64,000 nucleotides of DNA from Parasulfuritortus sp049322515 (lineage in GTDB: Bacteria; Pseudomonadota; Gammaproteobacteria; Burkholderiales; Thiobacillaceae), in NCBI GenBank assembly GCA_049322515.1, contig JBMOQW010000003.1, forward strand, positions 90,720-154,719. The letters run 5' to 3'. Numbering within the stretch: position 1 is the stretch's first letter; each line of letters opens with the position of its first letter. The translations under genes and the position numbers were made by a program. The notes under the pieces are model-generated. The model did no database searches, had not been told where the DNA came from, and saw only the letters and a program-made list of their open reading frames with translations. This document shows, piece after piece, positions 1 through 7,949 of the stretch.

Positions 1-1008
1 GGCCTCAACGGCGACGGCCTCTTGCGGCTGGCGGTGGAGGTGTATGGCGGGCCGATCCTGGCCACCTTCGGCGACCGCGACCTGAGCCTGGCCGGGCGCG
101 TCATGGTGCGCAGTGCCCATGGCCCGGTGGCGCGTCTGGTCCGCTTCGATCGACCGCTGCTGCGCCTGGCCAATCTGGCCATCCACATGAACCGCGAGGT
201 GAACGAACAGGGCCTCAAGTTCAACCGTCAGACTGAACTGCCCCTGTTGCTCGGGCTGGCCACCGACGGGCGGGAGGCCGAGCCGCGCCTGCGCGAATTG
301 CTGGCCGGCGCCACCGGGGTCGAAGCCGGGGACATCCTCAGTTGGGATCTGGCGGTCTACGATATCCAGAAGGCCACGCGTTGGGGCGCGGCGGATGAAT
401 TCATCGCCTCGGGACGGATCGACAACCTGGCCGCCTGCCATGCCGCCCTGCAAGCCCTGAGCGCCACCGAAGCGCCGGCCGCCACCTGCATGGCGGCACT
501 GTTCGACCATGAGGAGGTGGGCAGCGGCAGCCCGGCCGGCGCTGGCGGCAGCTTCGCCGCCGATGTGCTCGAGCGCCTGTGCCTGGCCGCCGGGCTGGAT
601 GGCGAGGACCGCCACCGGGCCATGGCGGCCAGCTTCTTCATCAGTACCGACGCGGCCCATGCCTACCAGCCCAACTTCCCGAATGCCTTCGAGCCGGGCC
701 ACAAGGTCATGGTGAACGGCGGCCCGGTGATCAAGACCCATGTCGGCCAGCGCTACACCACCCATGCCTGCACGGCGGCGCGCTTCATGGCCTTGTGTGA
801 GCGGGCCGGCGTGCCCTGGCAGCAGTATGCGCACCGTTCCGATCTCGCCTGCGGCAGCACCATCGGCCCCATTCTCGCCGCGCAACTCGGCATCCCCGGG
901 GTCGATGTCGGCTCGCCCATGTGGGCCATGCACAGCCTCCGGGAAAGTGCGGGGGTGCTCGACCAAGCCTATATGATCGCCGTCCTACGCCTGGCTTTTC
1001 TCGAGTAG
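1..1008 (+). CDS. apeB: M18 family aminopeptidase, 5' end missing
   Basis: This is the C-terminal two thirds or so of a cytosolic M18 (aspartyl-type) metalloaminopeptidase, which removes N-terminal residues from peptides. The reading frame is open to the first base of the window, so the start codon and the first metal-ligand region lie outside; the TTG at 22 is internal. Family motifs visible are DRDLSLAGRV, FDHEEVGSGS (catalytic Glu pair and metal ligand, near nt 502-530), STDAAHAYQPNFP, and the C-terminal block CGSTIGPI followed by GVDVGSPMWAMHSLRE, all in the order expected for M18. The stop is at 1006-1008. Assignment to M18 is firm; substrate preference cannot be read from the sequence. 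Confidence 0.93.
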   Translation, partial: GLNGDGLLRLAVEVYGGPILATFGDRDLSLAGRVMVRSAHGPVARLVRFDRPLLRLANLAIHMNREVNEQGLKFNRQTELPLLLGLATDGREAEPRLRELLAGATGVEAGDILSWDLAVYDIQKATRWGAADEFIASGRIDNLAACHAALQALSATEAPAATCMAALFDHEEVGSGSPAGAGGSFAADVLERLCLAAGLDGEDRHRAMAASFFISTDAAHAYQPNFPNAFEPGHKVMVNGGPVIKTHVGQRYTTHACTAARFMALCERAGVPWQQYAHRSDLACGSTIGPILAAQLGIPGVDVGSPMWAMHSLRESAGVLDQAYMIAVLRLAFLE

Positions 1009-1103
1009 CCCGTCCACCGCTCCGGCACCATGGCATCCATCGGGATGACCTGGGTCGCGTCACTTCACCGGACAGCCCAGTCCAAATGACCCAGGCCCAT
1101 AAC

Positions 1104-1133
1104 TCGATATTCGGACATGAAATAGGTTAAAAT
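1104..1133 (+). promoter_or_regulatory. Candidate sigma-70 promoter before the response regulator
   Basis: TCGATA (1104-1109), an 18-base spacer and TAAAAT (1128-1133) resemble a -35/-10 pair. It lies in the short gap between the aminopeptidase stop and the response-regulator start. The -10 is good and the -35 only fair. Confidence 0.4.
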
Positions 1134-1140
1134 CCCGCCC

Positions 1141-1163
1141 GCCTGCGGCCTGGTTCCGCAGGC
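1141..1163 (+). other. 8-bp hairpin in the leader of the response regulator
   Basis: GCCTGCGG (1141-1148) and CCGCAGGC (1156-1163) form a perfect 8-bp stem with a 7-base loop. It sits downstream of the candidate promoter and about 50 bases before the GTG start. No T-run follows, so it is not a classical terminator; it could be a leader structure. Confidence 0.4.
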
Positions 1164-1211
1164 CCCAAACCCAGCGGCCAGTGTGTCCACAACAAAGTAC
1201 GGGAGTATTCC

Positions 1212-1768
1212 GTGGGGATGTTCAGCTTCTTTCTCAGGATGTTCAAGGGCAGCCCGGCGCAGGCGCCAACCCCGCCTGCACCGGTGCAAATCGAGCTGAG
1301 CGAGGTTCCGTCCGGGAACCCATCGACCGGCGTCGTCGCAAACGCATCGATGCCCGTCGCGGCACCCGCGTCCTGGTCATCGACGATTCCCCGACCGTAC
1401 TGGCGGTGTTCAGGAAATTCCTGACCTCGGTGGGCTACGTGGTCTATGAAGCGCACGATGCCGAATCCGGCCTCGACCTGGCCCGTGCCCATCGTCCACA
1501 GCTGATCTTCCTCGACATCATCCTGCCCGGCATGAATGGCTTCGCCGCCTTGCGGCAGATCCGCCGCGATCCGACCACCAAGAACATTCCTGTGATCATG
1601 ATCAGCGGCAACGAACAGGCCGCGGAACAGTTCTACGCCAGCCGGATCGGCGCCGACGTGTTCATGAAGAAACCCTTTACCCGCCGTGACGTATTCCAGA
1701 GCATCGAGCCGCTGCTCGACGACCTTCTGGTGCCGCGCCATGTCGTGCGCACGCCGTTGCCGGCCTGA
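1212..1768 (+). CDS. PilG/CheY-like response regulator, apparent -1 frameshift near 1290-1310
   Basis: A single-receiver response regulator of the twitching/chemotaxis type. The receiver runs from VLVIDDSPTVLAVFRKF (acidic pocket) through FLDIILPGMNG (phospho-acceptor Asp), VIMISGN and FMKKPF (conserved Lys), with no output domain. The most natural start is GTG at 1212, with GGGAG at 1201-1205, giving MGMFSFFLRMFKG and a Pro-rich linker. That frame loses the receiver after about residue 30, and the receiver continues in the frame one base back. One missing base between roughly 1290 and 1310 would rejoin them. The receiver frame alone can be read from a GTG at 1181, but that start has no visible ribosome binding site and gives an N-terminus that does not look like protein. 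Either a sequencing deletion or a real lesion. Confidence 0.75.
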
Positions 1769-1779
1769 ACCTGGCACCG

Positions 1780-2199
1780 ATGCCGGATCATTACCGCTAC
1801 GTCCGACTGGACGAGGACATTGGCCTGGAAAGCACCGGCGACAGCCAGGTGACGGCGTTCATCCACGCCGCGACCGGCCTGTTTGCCCTGCACGCCCATC
1901 CGGCCACGGTGCTGGCCGAACGCCAGGTGCATGTCGAGTTCGACCAGCCCGATCCGACCCTGGCCCTCGCCGACTGGCTCAACCGCCTGCTGGCCCAGGC
2001 CGACCTGGCCGGACTGGTGCTGTCCGGCTTCGCATTGACCCGGAACGGCGACCATTACCTCGGCCACGCCTGGGGCATGCCCTGGAAACCGGCCCGGCGA
2101 AGTGGCCCCCAGGTCCGAGAGGTTCGCCAGGACGATCTCGAGGTGATCCCCCTGGGCACCGGCTGGCGGACCCGATGCCGATTGGCGTTGCGCGCCTGA
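1780..2199 (+). CDS. Archease-like protein
   Basis: A 139-residue protein whose layout matches archease, the small activator of the RNA ligase RtcB. It has an N-terminal Tyr/Asp-containing strand (YVRLDEDIGLES), a helix with an Ala-Phe pattern (TAFIHAATGLFAL), the VHVEFDQPDPTLALADWLN block that mirrors the V-V-E-(A)-D...LLVDWLNELL signature, and a late strand block DDLEVIPLGTGW. The usual acidic residue at the extreme C-terminus of archeases (vilDi/v type end) reads LALRA, so the metal site may be altered. It follows the response regulator by 11 bases. No rtcB is present in the window. Family assignment is by pattern recognition; activity is uncertain. Confidence 0.68.
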   Translation: MPDHYRYVRLDEDIGLESTGDSQVTAFIHAATGLFALHAHPATVLAERQVHVEFDQPDPTLALADWLNRLLAQADLAGLVLSGFALTRNGDHYLGHAWGMPWKPARRSGPQVREVRQDDLEVIPLGTGWRTRCRLALRA

Positions 2200-2203
2200 A
2201 GCG

Positions 2204-3655
2204 CTATTCCGCGAGACAGAGGTACTTGGTTTCCAGGTAGTCCTCGAGGCCTTCGGCGCCCCCCTCGCGCCCCAGGCCGGACTGCTTGACCCCGCCGAAG
2301 GGCGCCACCTCGGTCGAGATCACCCCGGCATTGACGCCCACCATGCCATATTCGAGCGCCTCGGCCACGCGCCAGACGCGGGCCATGTCACGGGCATAGA
2401 AATAGGCGGCCAGGCCATACTCGGTGGCATTGGCCAGGGCAATGGCCTCGGCCTCGGTCTCGAAACGCAGCACCGGCGCCACCGGCCCGAAGGTTTCCTC
2501 GCGGCATACCCGCATCTCGGGCCGGACATCGGCCAGCACGGTGGGCTGGAAGAAATGGCCCCCCAAGGCATGACGCCCGCCTCCGCACACCACGCGGGCG
2601 CCCCCCGCCACCGCTTCGGCGATGCGGGCTTCCACCCGAACCACCGCCGCCTCATTGACCAGGGGCCCCTGACGCACCTCCGGCGTCAGCCCGTGGCCGA
2701 CGCGCAAGTCCGACACCGCCTCGGCAAGTCGGGCGACGAAGGTATCGTAAATGCCAGACTGGACCATCAGCCGGTTGGCACAGACGCAGGTCTGGCCGGC
2801 ATTCCGGTATTTGGAGGCCAGCGCGCCCTCGACCGCGGCGTCGAGGTCGGCATCATCGAACACGATGAACGGCGCGTTGCCGCCCAGTTCCAGGGAGACC
2901 CGCTTGAGGGTTCCGGCACAGGCGGCCATGAGCCGCTTGCCGGTCTCGGTCGAACCGGTGAAGGACAGCTTGCGCACGGCCGGGTTGGCCACCAGCTCGG
3001 CGCCGATCGTCTCGGCGTCGCCGGTCACCAGGTTGATCGTGCCGGGCGGAAACCCGGCGTCCTCGGCCAGCACCCCCAGGGCCAGGGCGGTCAAGGGCGT
3101 CTTCGAGGCCGGTTTGGCGACCACCGTGCAGCCGGCCGCGAGCGCCGCCCCAGCCTTGCGGGTCAGCATCGCGGCAGGAAAGTTCCAAGGCGTGATCAGG
3201 GCAGCCACGCCGATCGGCTGTTTCAGGGTCAGCACCCGGCGGTTCGGCCACGGCGAGGGAATCACCTGGCCGTAGACACGCTTGGCCTCCTCGGCGAACC
3301 AGGCCAAAAAACCAGCTGCGTAGACGATTTCGCCCCGCGCCTCGGCAAGCGGCTTGCCTTGCTCCAGGGTGATCAGCCGGGCCAGGTCGTCGGCGTGCGC
3401 CATCATCCCGTCATGCCAGCGGCGCAGGCAGTCGGCGCGTGCCGAAGCCAGGCGGGCCCGCCACGCCGGCCAGGCCGCTTCGGCGGCGGCGATCGCCCGG
3501 GCGGTTTCCGGACGCCCCAGATCGGGTACCTCGGCGAGCCGCTCGCCGCTGGCGGGGTCGTACACCGGCAGACATGCGCCCGAATCCGCTTCGATCCAGT
3601 CCCCGCCGACCCAGGCTTGCCGGCGCAACAAATCGGGGCGCTGTAATCCACTCAT
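2204..3655 (-). CDS. gabD: NAD(P)-dependent succinate-semialdehyde dehydrogenase-type aldehyde dehydrogenase
   Basis: A 483-residue class-I-like aldehyde dehydrogenase that oxidises an aldehyde, probably succinate semialdehyde to succinate, in the cytosol. Visible are the Rossmann segment with TPWNFPAAMLTRK, the cofactor loop FTGSTETGK, the general base in LELGGNAPF, the catalytic Cys in NAGQTCVCANR, the EETFGPVAP block and the C-terminal PFGGVKQSGLGREGG. Cys-V-Cys at the active site is common in GabD. The start is ATG at 3655 with AAGGAG on the minus strand just upstream; a much longer open frame to 4843 is only a shadow. It stands alone and is convergent with the archease-like gene. The exact aldehyde is inferred from family resemblance. 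Confidence 0.9.
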   Translation of the reverse strand: MSGLQRPDLLRRQAWVGGDWIEADSGACLPVYDPASGERLAEVPDLGRPETARAIAAAEAAWPAWRARLASARADCLRRWHDGMMAHADDLARLITLEQGKPLAEARGEIVYAAGFLAWFAEEAKRVYGQVIPSPWPNRRVLTLKQPIGVAALITPWNFPAAMLTRKAGAALAAGCTVVAKPASKTPLTALALGVLAEDAGFPPGTINLVTGDAETIGAELVANPAVRKLSFTGSTETGKRLMAACAGTLKRVSLELGGNAPFIVFDDADLDAAVEGALASKYRNAGQTCVCANRLMVQSGIYDTFVARLAEAVSDLRVGHGLTPEVRQGPLVNEAAVVRVEARIAEAVAGGARVVCGGGRHALGGHFFQPTVLADVRPEMRVCREETFGPVAPVLRFETEAEAIALANATEYGLAAYFYARDMARVWRVAEALEYGMVGVNAGVISTEVAPFGGVKQSGLGREGGAEGLEDYLETKYLCLAE

Positions 3656-3799
3656 GCATCGCTCCTTGGTCCACAAGATGAGACGAATGTACCCAGCGCG
3701 CCCGGTCTTGGCTATCATGCGAACTCCGCGTCCTGCCCGAGGGGCGTCCCGTGTGGGCCGTGGTCCATGCACGTCGTTCACATCACAACGAGGAGCCCC

Positions 3800-4729
3800 A
3801 TGTCCGCACGCATCGCCGCCGCCCTTGTCCTCAGCGCGGGCCTTTCCCTGCCTGCCCAGGCCCAGGAAAACCCCTATTCGCCGGCCTGGGCCGTCTATGC
3901 GGTCAACAATGTCTGCCAGTCCTGGGGCAATGGCCTGGGCCGCTGCATCCCGGTCGCCTGGATCGGCCCGGCGCCGGGTGCCGGGGGCTGGCCCCAGCCC
4001 TTGATGCCGCCCGTTCCACCCCAGGCAATGTTCCTGCCCCCGGCGATGCCCGCGGCACCGCTCTACCCACCGTCCCTGATGGCGCCCATGCCGCCCGTGG
4101 CACCGCCCATCCTGCCGATGTGGCCGATGGCCCAGGCGGCCCCGGCCTACACACCGCCCCCGATCGCCCCCCCGATCCCGGCATTCCGCCCGCCATTCCC
4201 ACCGGCCAAGGCCGACCTGCCGCCCACCCTGGAACCGCCGCCGCTGCCACCCACCATCCCCGCCACCACACCCGCGCAAGCGGCCGCCAGCACCGAACCG
4301 CTCGGCGCCAGCACACCCCAGGAAACGCTGATCGCCACGGTCGAGCCGATTTCCGGTCCGGTCGCGCCGATGCCAGCGCAATCCTCCGCCAGTCCGATCC
4401 TCACCCTGTTTTCCTTCGATAGCGCCGACTTGGCACCGGCGCACCAGGCCCAGATCGACGACTGGCTGACCCGGATTCCGCCGGAGGCCCGTCTGAAAGT
4501 CACCGGCCATGCCGACCGCTTGGGCACCATGGCCTATAACCAGACCTTGTCGCGTCGACGTGCCGAAGCGGTCAAGCGTTACCTGACCAGCAAAGGCATG
4601 CGACCGAACGATATCCAGGTCGCTGCACGCGGCGAGAAGGAACCCGTCGTGACCTGTACCGGTGGCGTCGACCCAGCCACCATCGCCTGCCTGGCCCCGA
4701 ACCGGCGGGTGGAGATCGTGCCCGAATAA
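3800..4729 (+). CDS. OmpA-family outer-membrane/periplasmic protein with proline-rich linker
   Basis: A 309-residue exported protein. A signal peptide ends near PAQAQ (about residue 22). The middle (residues about 50-180) is extremely Pro/Ala/Met rich and looks disordered. The C-terminal 110 residues are an OmpA-like peptidoglycan-binding domain: FSFDSADL, then VTGHADRLG, the NQTLSRRRAEAVKRYL helix and the NRRVEIVPE end. A CTGGVDPATIAC insertion with two Cys sits before the last strand. AGGAG at 3791-3795 supports ATG 3800 rather than the upstream in-frame start at 3767. The gene is divergent from the dehydrogenase. Likely role: linking the outer membrane to peptidoglycan; no specific partner is evident. 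Confidence 0.87.
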   Translation: MSARIAAALVLSAGLSLPAQAQENPYSPAWAVYAVNNVCQSWGNGLGRCIPVAWIGPAPGAGGWPQPLMPPVPPQAMFLPPAMPAAPLYPPSLMAPMPPVAPPILPMWPMAQAAPAYTPPPIAPPIPAFRPPFPPAKADLPPTLEPPPLPPTIPATTPAQAAASTEPLGASTPQETLIATVEPISGPVAPMPAQSSASPILTLFSFDSADLAPAHQAQIDDWLTRIPPEARLKVTGHADRLGTMAYNQTLSRRRAEAVKRYLTSKGMRPNDIQVAARGEKEPVVTCTGGVDPATIACLAPNRRVEIVPE

Positions 4730-4845
4730 GCAACGCCACCCGCGTCCGAGGGACCCATGCCCCGTTTCCACCCGACGGCCCGGTGGCACCGACCGGTCCG
4801 GTCCGTCCGCTGCCCCAGCCCAACCCCGCCCAGGATCCCGCACCG

Positions 4846-5712
4846 ATGATGCCCCATCCAGACCTCCCCAGCCCGGAAGACCTGATCCGGGACATCAGCG
4901 GCCTGGTCACCCTGCCCGACGTCTATCTGCGCATCAACCGACTGATCGAGGATCCGAACAGTTCGAGCGCCGACATCGCCAAGGCGATCAGCCAGGACGC
5001 CTCGTTCACGGTCAAGCTGCTCAAGCTGGCCAACAGCGCGGTCTACAACTTTTCTTCCCGCGTCGACACCGTGGCCAAGGCCGTGACCATCATCGGTACC
5101 TCGCAAATCCGCAGCCTGGCCCTGTCCCTGTCGGTCGCGAGCAGTTTCCAGGGGCTGCCCAACGACCTCGTGTCGATGCGCAATTTCTGGAAGCACAGCC
5201 TGCTGTGCGGCCTCGCCGCCCGCCACTTGTGCAAGCGAGCCCGCCGTTGTGACGCCGACGCCCTGTTCACTGCCGGACTGCTGCATGACATCGGCGAGCT
5301 GATCATCTTCAACCGCCTGCCCGAACAAGCCAAACAGGCCCTGCTGCGCGTGCTCGAAAGCCAGGAGGAGGTCGGCATCCCCGACGCCGAACAGGAAATG
5401 CTCGGCTACGACCACAGCCAGGTCGGTGGCGTCCTGGCCCGGCAATGGCATCTGCCCAGCGTGCTCCAGGAGTGCATCGCCTGGCATCACCAGCCCGCGC
5501 GCGCCGAGCAGCATCCACGCGAAGTCGCCCTGGTGCACATCGCCAACAGCCTGGCGCAGATGGCCGAGGTCGACAGCCTGGCGCTCGACGATGCGCCCGC
5601 CATCGATCCCGACGCCTGGGCATGCACCGGACTCGACCCCGAAGTGGTCGAGGACGTGATCCGCGCCACCCAGGCCGAATTCGAAGAAATCGAACAACTT
5701 TTCCTTGGCTGA
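4846..5712 (+). CDS. HDOD domain protein
   Basis: A one-domain HDOD protein of about 288 residues, from the signalling family related to HD phosphohydrolases. An all-alpha HDOD core is visible from PSPEDLIRDISGLVTLPDVY through DASFTVKLLKLANSA, AVTIIGTSQIRSLALSLSV and AGLLHDIGELIIF. There is no GGDEF, EAL or receiver attached. The start is uncertain: ATG 4846 and 4849 are adjacent, and an upstream GTG at 4783 would add a Pro-rich tail. The stop is two bases before the cheD start, so the two are probably co-transcribed, tying the protein to chemotaxis or motility control (inference). Confidence 0.85.
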   Translation: MMPHPDLPSPEDLIRDISGLVTLPDVYLRINRLIEDPNSSSADIAKAISQDASFTVKLLKLANSAVYNFSSRVDTVAKAVTIIGTSQIRSLALSLSVASSFQGLPNDLVSMRNFWKHSLLCGLAARHLCKRARRCDADALFTAGLLHDIGELIIFNRLPEQAKQALLRVLESQEEVGIPDAEQEMLGYDHSQVGGVLARQWHLPSVLQECIAWHHQPARAEQHPREVALVHIANSLAQMAEVDSLALDDAPAIDPDAWACTGLDPEVVEDVIRATQAEFEEIEQLFLG

Positions 5713-5714
5713 CC

Positions 5715-6365
5715 ATGGCGCTCGAACCCCTTTCCGCCCGCCGGCCCATGGCCCCCGCCCTGCCCGGCTTCGAACACGTGCGCCGTTCCTGGAACAGCCA
5801 GTTCCAGTCCTATGCCGCACGCATCCTGCCGGGCGAGTTCTATGTCACCAAGGCCCCCGAGGGCATCGCCACCACCCTCGGCTCATGCATTGCCGCCTGC
5901 ATCCGCGACAAGAACCTCGGCATCGGTGGCATGAACCATTTCATGTTGCCCGCCAGCGACGTCAGCGACCTGGCCGGACTGCGCGCGGCCAGCCTGTCCG
6001 ATGCCACCCGCTATGGCAACTACGCCATGGAGCACCTGATCAACGAGATCATGCGCAATGGCGGCCGCCGGCAGAACCTCGAAGTCAAGGTATTCGGCGG
6101 CGGCCGCATCATCAACGGCATGACTGATGTCGGCCTGGCCAACATCACCTTCGTGCGCGACTATCTCGCCCTGGAAGGCCTGACGGTGGTGGCCGAGGAT
6201 GTCGGCGACATCTTCCCTCGGATGGTGATGTTCTTTCCCGCCACCGGCGTGGCCAAGGTGAAGCGCCTGCGTTCCCTGCACAACAACATCATCGTCGACG
6301 AGGAAAAGCGCTACATCGACAGCATCAAGAAACAGCCGGTCTCCGGCGACGTGGAATTGTTCTGA
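5715..6365 (+). CDS. cheD: Chemoreceptor glutamine deamidase CheD
   Basis: CheD deamidates Gln to Glu in methyl-accepting chemoreceptors and tunes adaptation. The 216-residue product has the catalytic Cys in LGSCIAACIRD, the catalytic His in GGMNHFMLP, and a well preserved EVKVFGGGRII block, with the SGDVELF-type C-terminus common in proteobacterial CheD. ATG 5715 follows the HDOD stop by two bases; an internal ATG at 5748 is a less likely start. It sits in a row HDOD-cheD-small Cys protein-yceH-cheZ, but no cheA, cheW or cheB occurs in the window. Receptors that could be substrates are encoded at 30799 and 53066. Confidence 0.94.
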   Translation: MALEPLSARRPMAPALPGFEHVRRSWNSQFQSYAARILPGEFYVTKAPEGIATTLGSCIAACIRDKNLGIGGMNHFMLPASDVSDLAGLRAASLSDATRYGNYAMEHLINEIMRNGGRRQNLEVKVFGGGRIINGMTDVGLANITFVRDYLALEGLTVVAEDVGDIFPRMVMFFPATGVAKVKRLRSLHNNIIVDEEKRYIDSIKKQPVSGDVELF

Positions 6366-6367
6366 TC

Positions 6368-6553
6368 ATGACCCAGCTCACCTACTGCATGACATCCCAC
6401 TGCCCCCTGGCCGAGGCCTGCCAGCGTTTCGAGGACGATGCCGCGCGGCACAGCCTGAGCCGCACCTATGCCGACTTCAGTGAGGAACGGGTGCGCACCG
6501 GCGACCAGGTCAGCTGCCCCTTTTTCCTGGCCAAGCCGGAGTCGGCCGAATGA
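6368..6553 (+). CDS. Small Cys-containing protein of unknown function
   Basis: A 61-residue cytosolic protein with four Cys (residues 7, 12, 18 and 50) spaced as C-x4-C-x5-C...C, plus His 11 and His 28, which could bind a metal. ATG 6368 is two bases after the cheD stop, and its TGA overlaps the ATG of yceH (ATGA at 6550), so translation looks coupled to both neighbours. I do not recognise a family. The tight packing between cheD and yceH argues that it is a real gene. Confidence 0.7.
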   Translation: MTQLTYCMTSHCPLAEACQRFEDDAARHSLSRTYADFSEERVRTGDQVSCPFFLAKPESAE

Positions 6554-7233
6554 GCCTGGCGCCGCTGAGCCTGGTCGAGGCGCGCATCCTGGGCGTCCTG
6601 GTGGAAAAGGCCAAGACCACCCCGGATGCCTATCCGCTCACCTTGAACGGGCTCACCGCCGGCTGCAACCAGAAGACCTCGCGTGAGCCGGTGCTGAATC
6701 TCGCCGAAAGCGAGCTGCTGGCCGGCCTCGATGCACTGCGCCAGCGCCTGCTGGTGATCGAAAGCTACGGCGCCTCCGGCCGGGTGCTGCGCTACGCGCA
6801 CAATTTCGCCAAGGTGTACGACCTGCCTGGTGCGGCCGTCGACCTGCTCGCCGTGCTCATGCTGCGCGGCGCGCAGACCGCCAGCGAATTGCGCGCCAAT
6901 TGCGAACGCCTGCACCGCTTCGCCGACGCCTCGGCCGTGGAGGCCTACCTGGAGGAACTGGCCGCGCGACCGGTGCCTCTGACTCGGCGCCTGCCCAGGC
7001 TACCGGGCACCCGTGAGCAGCGCTGGGTTCATCTGCTGTGCGGCGAACCCGAGTTGCCCGAGGCCGGCGCGGTGGCCGTGATCCCGCCTGACCCGGACCG
7101 CCTGGCCCAGTTGGAAGCCCGGATCGCTGCCCTGGAAATCGAAGTCGACCGCCTGCGCCAGGCCCTGGGCGCCGCGTTGCCGGTCGCCCCGCTCCAATCC
7201 TCCTTCCCTCCCGCTGGAGAACTCGACGCATGA
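6550..7233 (+). CDS. yceH: YceH family protein (DUF480)
   Basis: A 227-residue member of the YceH/DUF480 family, a tandem winged-helix protein of unknown function. The family signature is clear at the N-terminus: LSLVEARILGVLVEKAKTTPDAYPL and NQKTSREPVL, then a second winged-helix half (LLAVLMLRGAQTASELRAN). The last 50 residues form a short coiled coil (LAQLEARIAALEIEVDRLRQ). It starts inside the stop of the upstream Cys protein and its own stop overlaps the cheZ ATG. The chemotaxis context is unusual for this family and may be only positional. Confidence 0.9.
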   Translation: MSLAPLSLVEARILGVLVEKAKTTPDAYPLTLNGLTAGCNQKTSREPVLNLAESELLAGLDALRQRLLVIESYGASGRVLRYAHNFAKVYDLPGAAVDLLAVLMLRGAQTASELRANCERLHRFADASAVEAYLEELAARPVPLTRRLPRLPGTREQRWVHLLCGEPELPEAGAVAVIPPDPDRLAQLEARIAALEIEVDRLRQALGAALPVAPLQSSFPPAGELDA

Positions 7234-7742
7234 CCGATCCTCAAGCCTTGCGCAACGACCTGCTCGAAATGGTCGATGAGTTGCGCGCCACCCTCAAGGA
7301 AATCGGCGAAAACCCCCTGCCGCAAACCCAGGTGATGACCAATGCCCGTGATCGCCTGCGCTACATCGCCAGCCTGACCGAGCAAGCCGCCAGCCAGACC
7401 CTGAACGCCGCGGAAATCATCGGTGACCGGCTGCACGCGCAACGCGCCGAAGCCGCGCAGTTGTGCAAAGCGACCCGATCCGCTGCGATGCGCGCATTTC
7501 TCGAACGCCTGGAGAAGGAACACGCCCACTCCAACGAGTTGCTGACCGAGGTGATCCAGGCCCAGGCCTTCCAGGACCTGGTCGGCCAGGTCATCAACAA
7601 GCTGCTCAGCACGGTCCAGCGGATGGAAGACAGCCTGGCCCACCTGCTGGTGGAAGACGAAAGCGAAGGCCCGTTGGCCGGCCCGCAGGTCAAGGAATCG
7701 GCCCGCGTCAGCCAGGACGACATCGACGATCTGTTCGGCTGA
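7230..7742 (+). CDS. cheZ: CheY-P phosphatase CheZ
   Basis: CheZ speeds dephosphorylation of CheY-P to end the motor signal. The 170-residue product is shorter than the enterobacterial protein, mainly at the N-terminus. It is almost all helical with long heptad patterns. The catalytic segment reads TEVIQAQAFQDLVGQVI, with the Gln that positions water and the acidic Asp. The C-terminal tail VSQDDIDDLFG, after a variable linker, matches the CheY-binding peptide. The ATG overlaps the yceH stop. Together with cheD this indicates a flagellar or twitching chemotaxis system elsewhere in the genome. Confidence 0.9.
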   Translation: MTDPQALRNDLLEMVDELRATLKEIGENPLPQTQVMTNARDRLRYIASLTEQAASQTLNAAEIIGDRLHAQRAEAAQLCKATRSAAMRAFLERLEKEHAHSNELLTEVIQAQAFQDLVGQVINKLLSTVQRMEDSLAHLLVEDESEGPLAGPQVKESARVSQDDIDDLFG

Positions 7743-7769
7743 AGCTCGAGCCGGCGCAGGCGGGTTTGA

Positions 7770-7946
7770 TCAGGCGGTCAGGATCAGTTTGTTGGCGCTG
7801 GTGATGCGCAGTTGGTATTCACGGCCATCGTGCAGGATGACCACCACCTTGGTCTTGGCGAACAGGTCTTCGCTGCGATAGGTGGGGCAGTCCGGCTTGG
7901 CCGGCAGGCGGGGGGTCTGTGGAGGCGTCATCGGTCGATCGGTCAT
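7770..7946 (-). CDS. hemP: Hemin uptake protein HemP
   Basis: A 58-residue HemP family protein. After a Pro-rich N-terminus (MTDRPMTPPQTPRLPAKP) it has the family core: SEDLFAKTKVVVILHDG, then EYQLRITSANKLILTA at the end, matching the usual Y-x-L-R-x-T...G/N-K-L-I-L-T ending. ATG 7946 follows the stop of the DUF2325 gene by three bases, so the two are one transcription unit. HemP is a small Fur-controlled protein found with haem or iron uptake genes. The iron ABC transporter and the Fur-like sites upstream of the porin support this. It is too short to be obvious in length-filtered gene lists. Confidence 0.9.
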   Translation of the reverse strand: MTDRPMTPPQTPRLPAKPDCPTYRSEDLFAKTKVVVILHDGREYQLRITSANKLILTA

Positions 7947-7949
7947 GGT

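Noticed and set aside
3656..4843. Long N-terminal extension of the aldehyde dehydrogenase frame
   Set aside because: Low-complexity Gly/Arg sequence antisense to the OmpA gene; the real start at 3655 has a good ribosome binding site.
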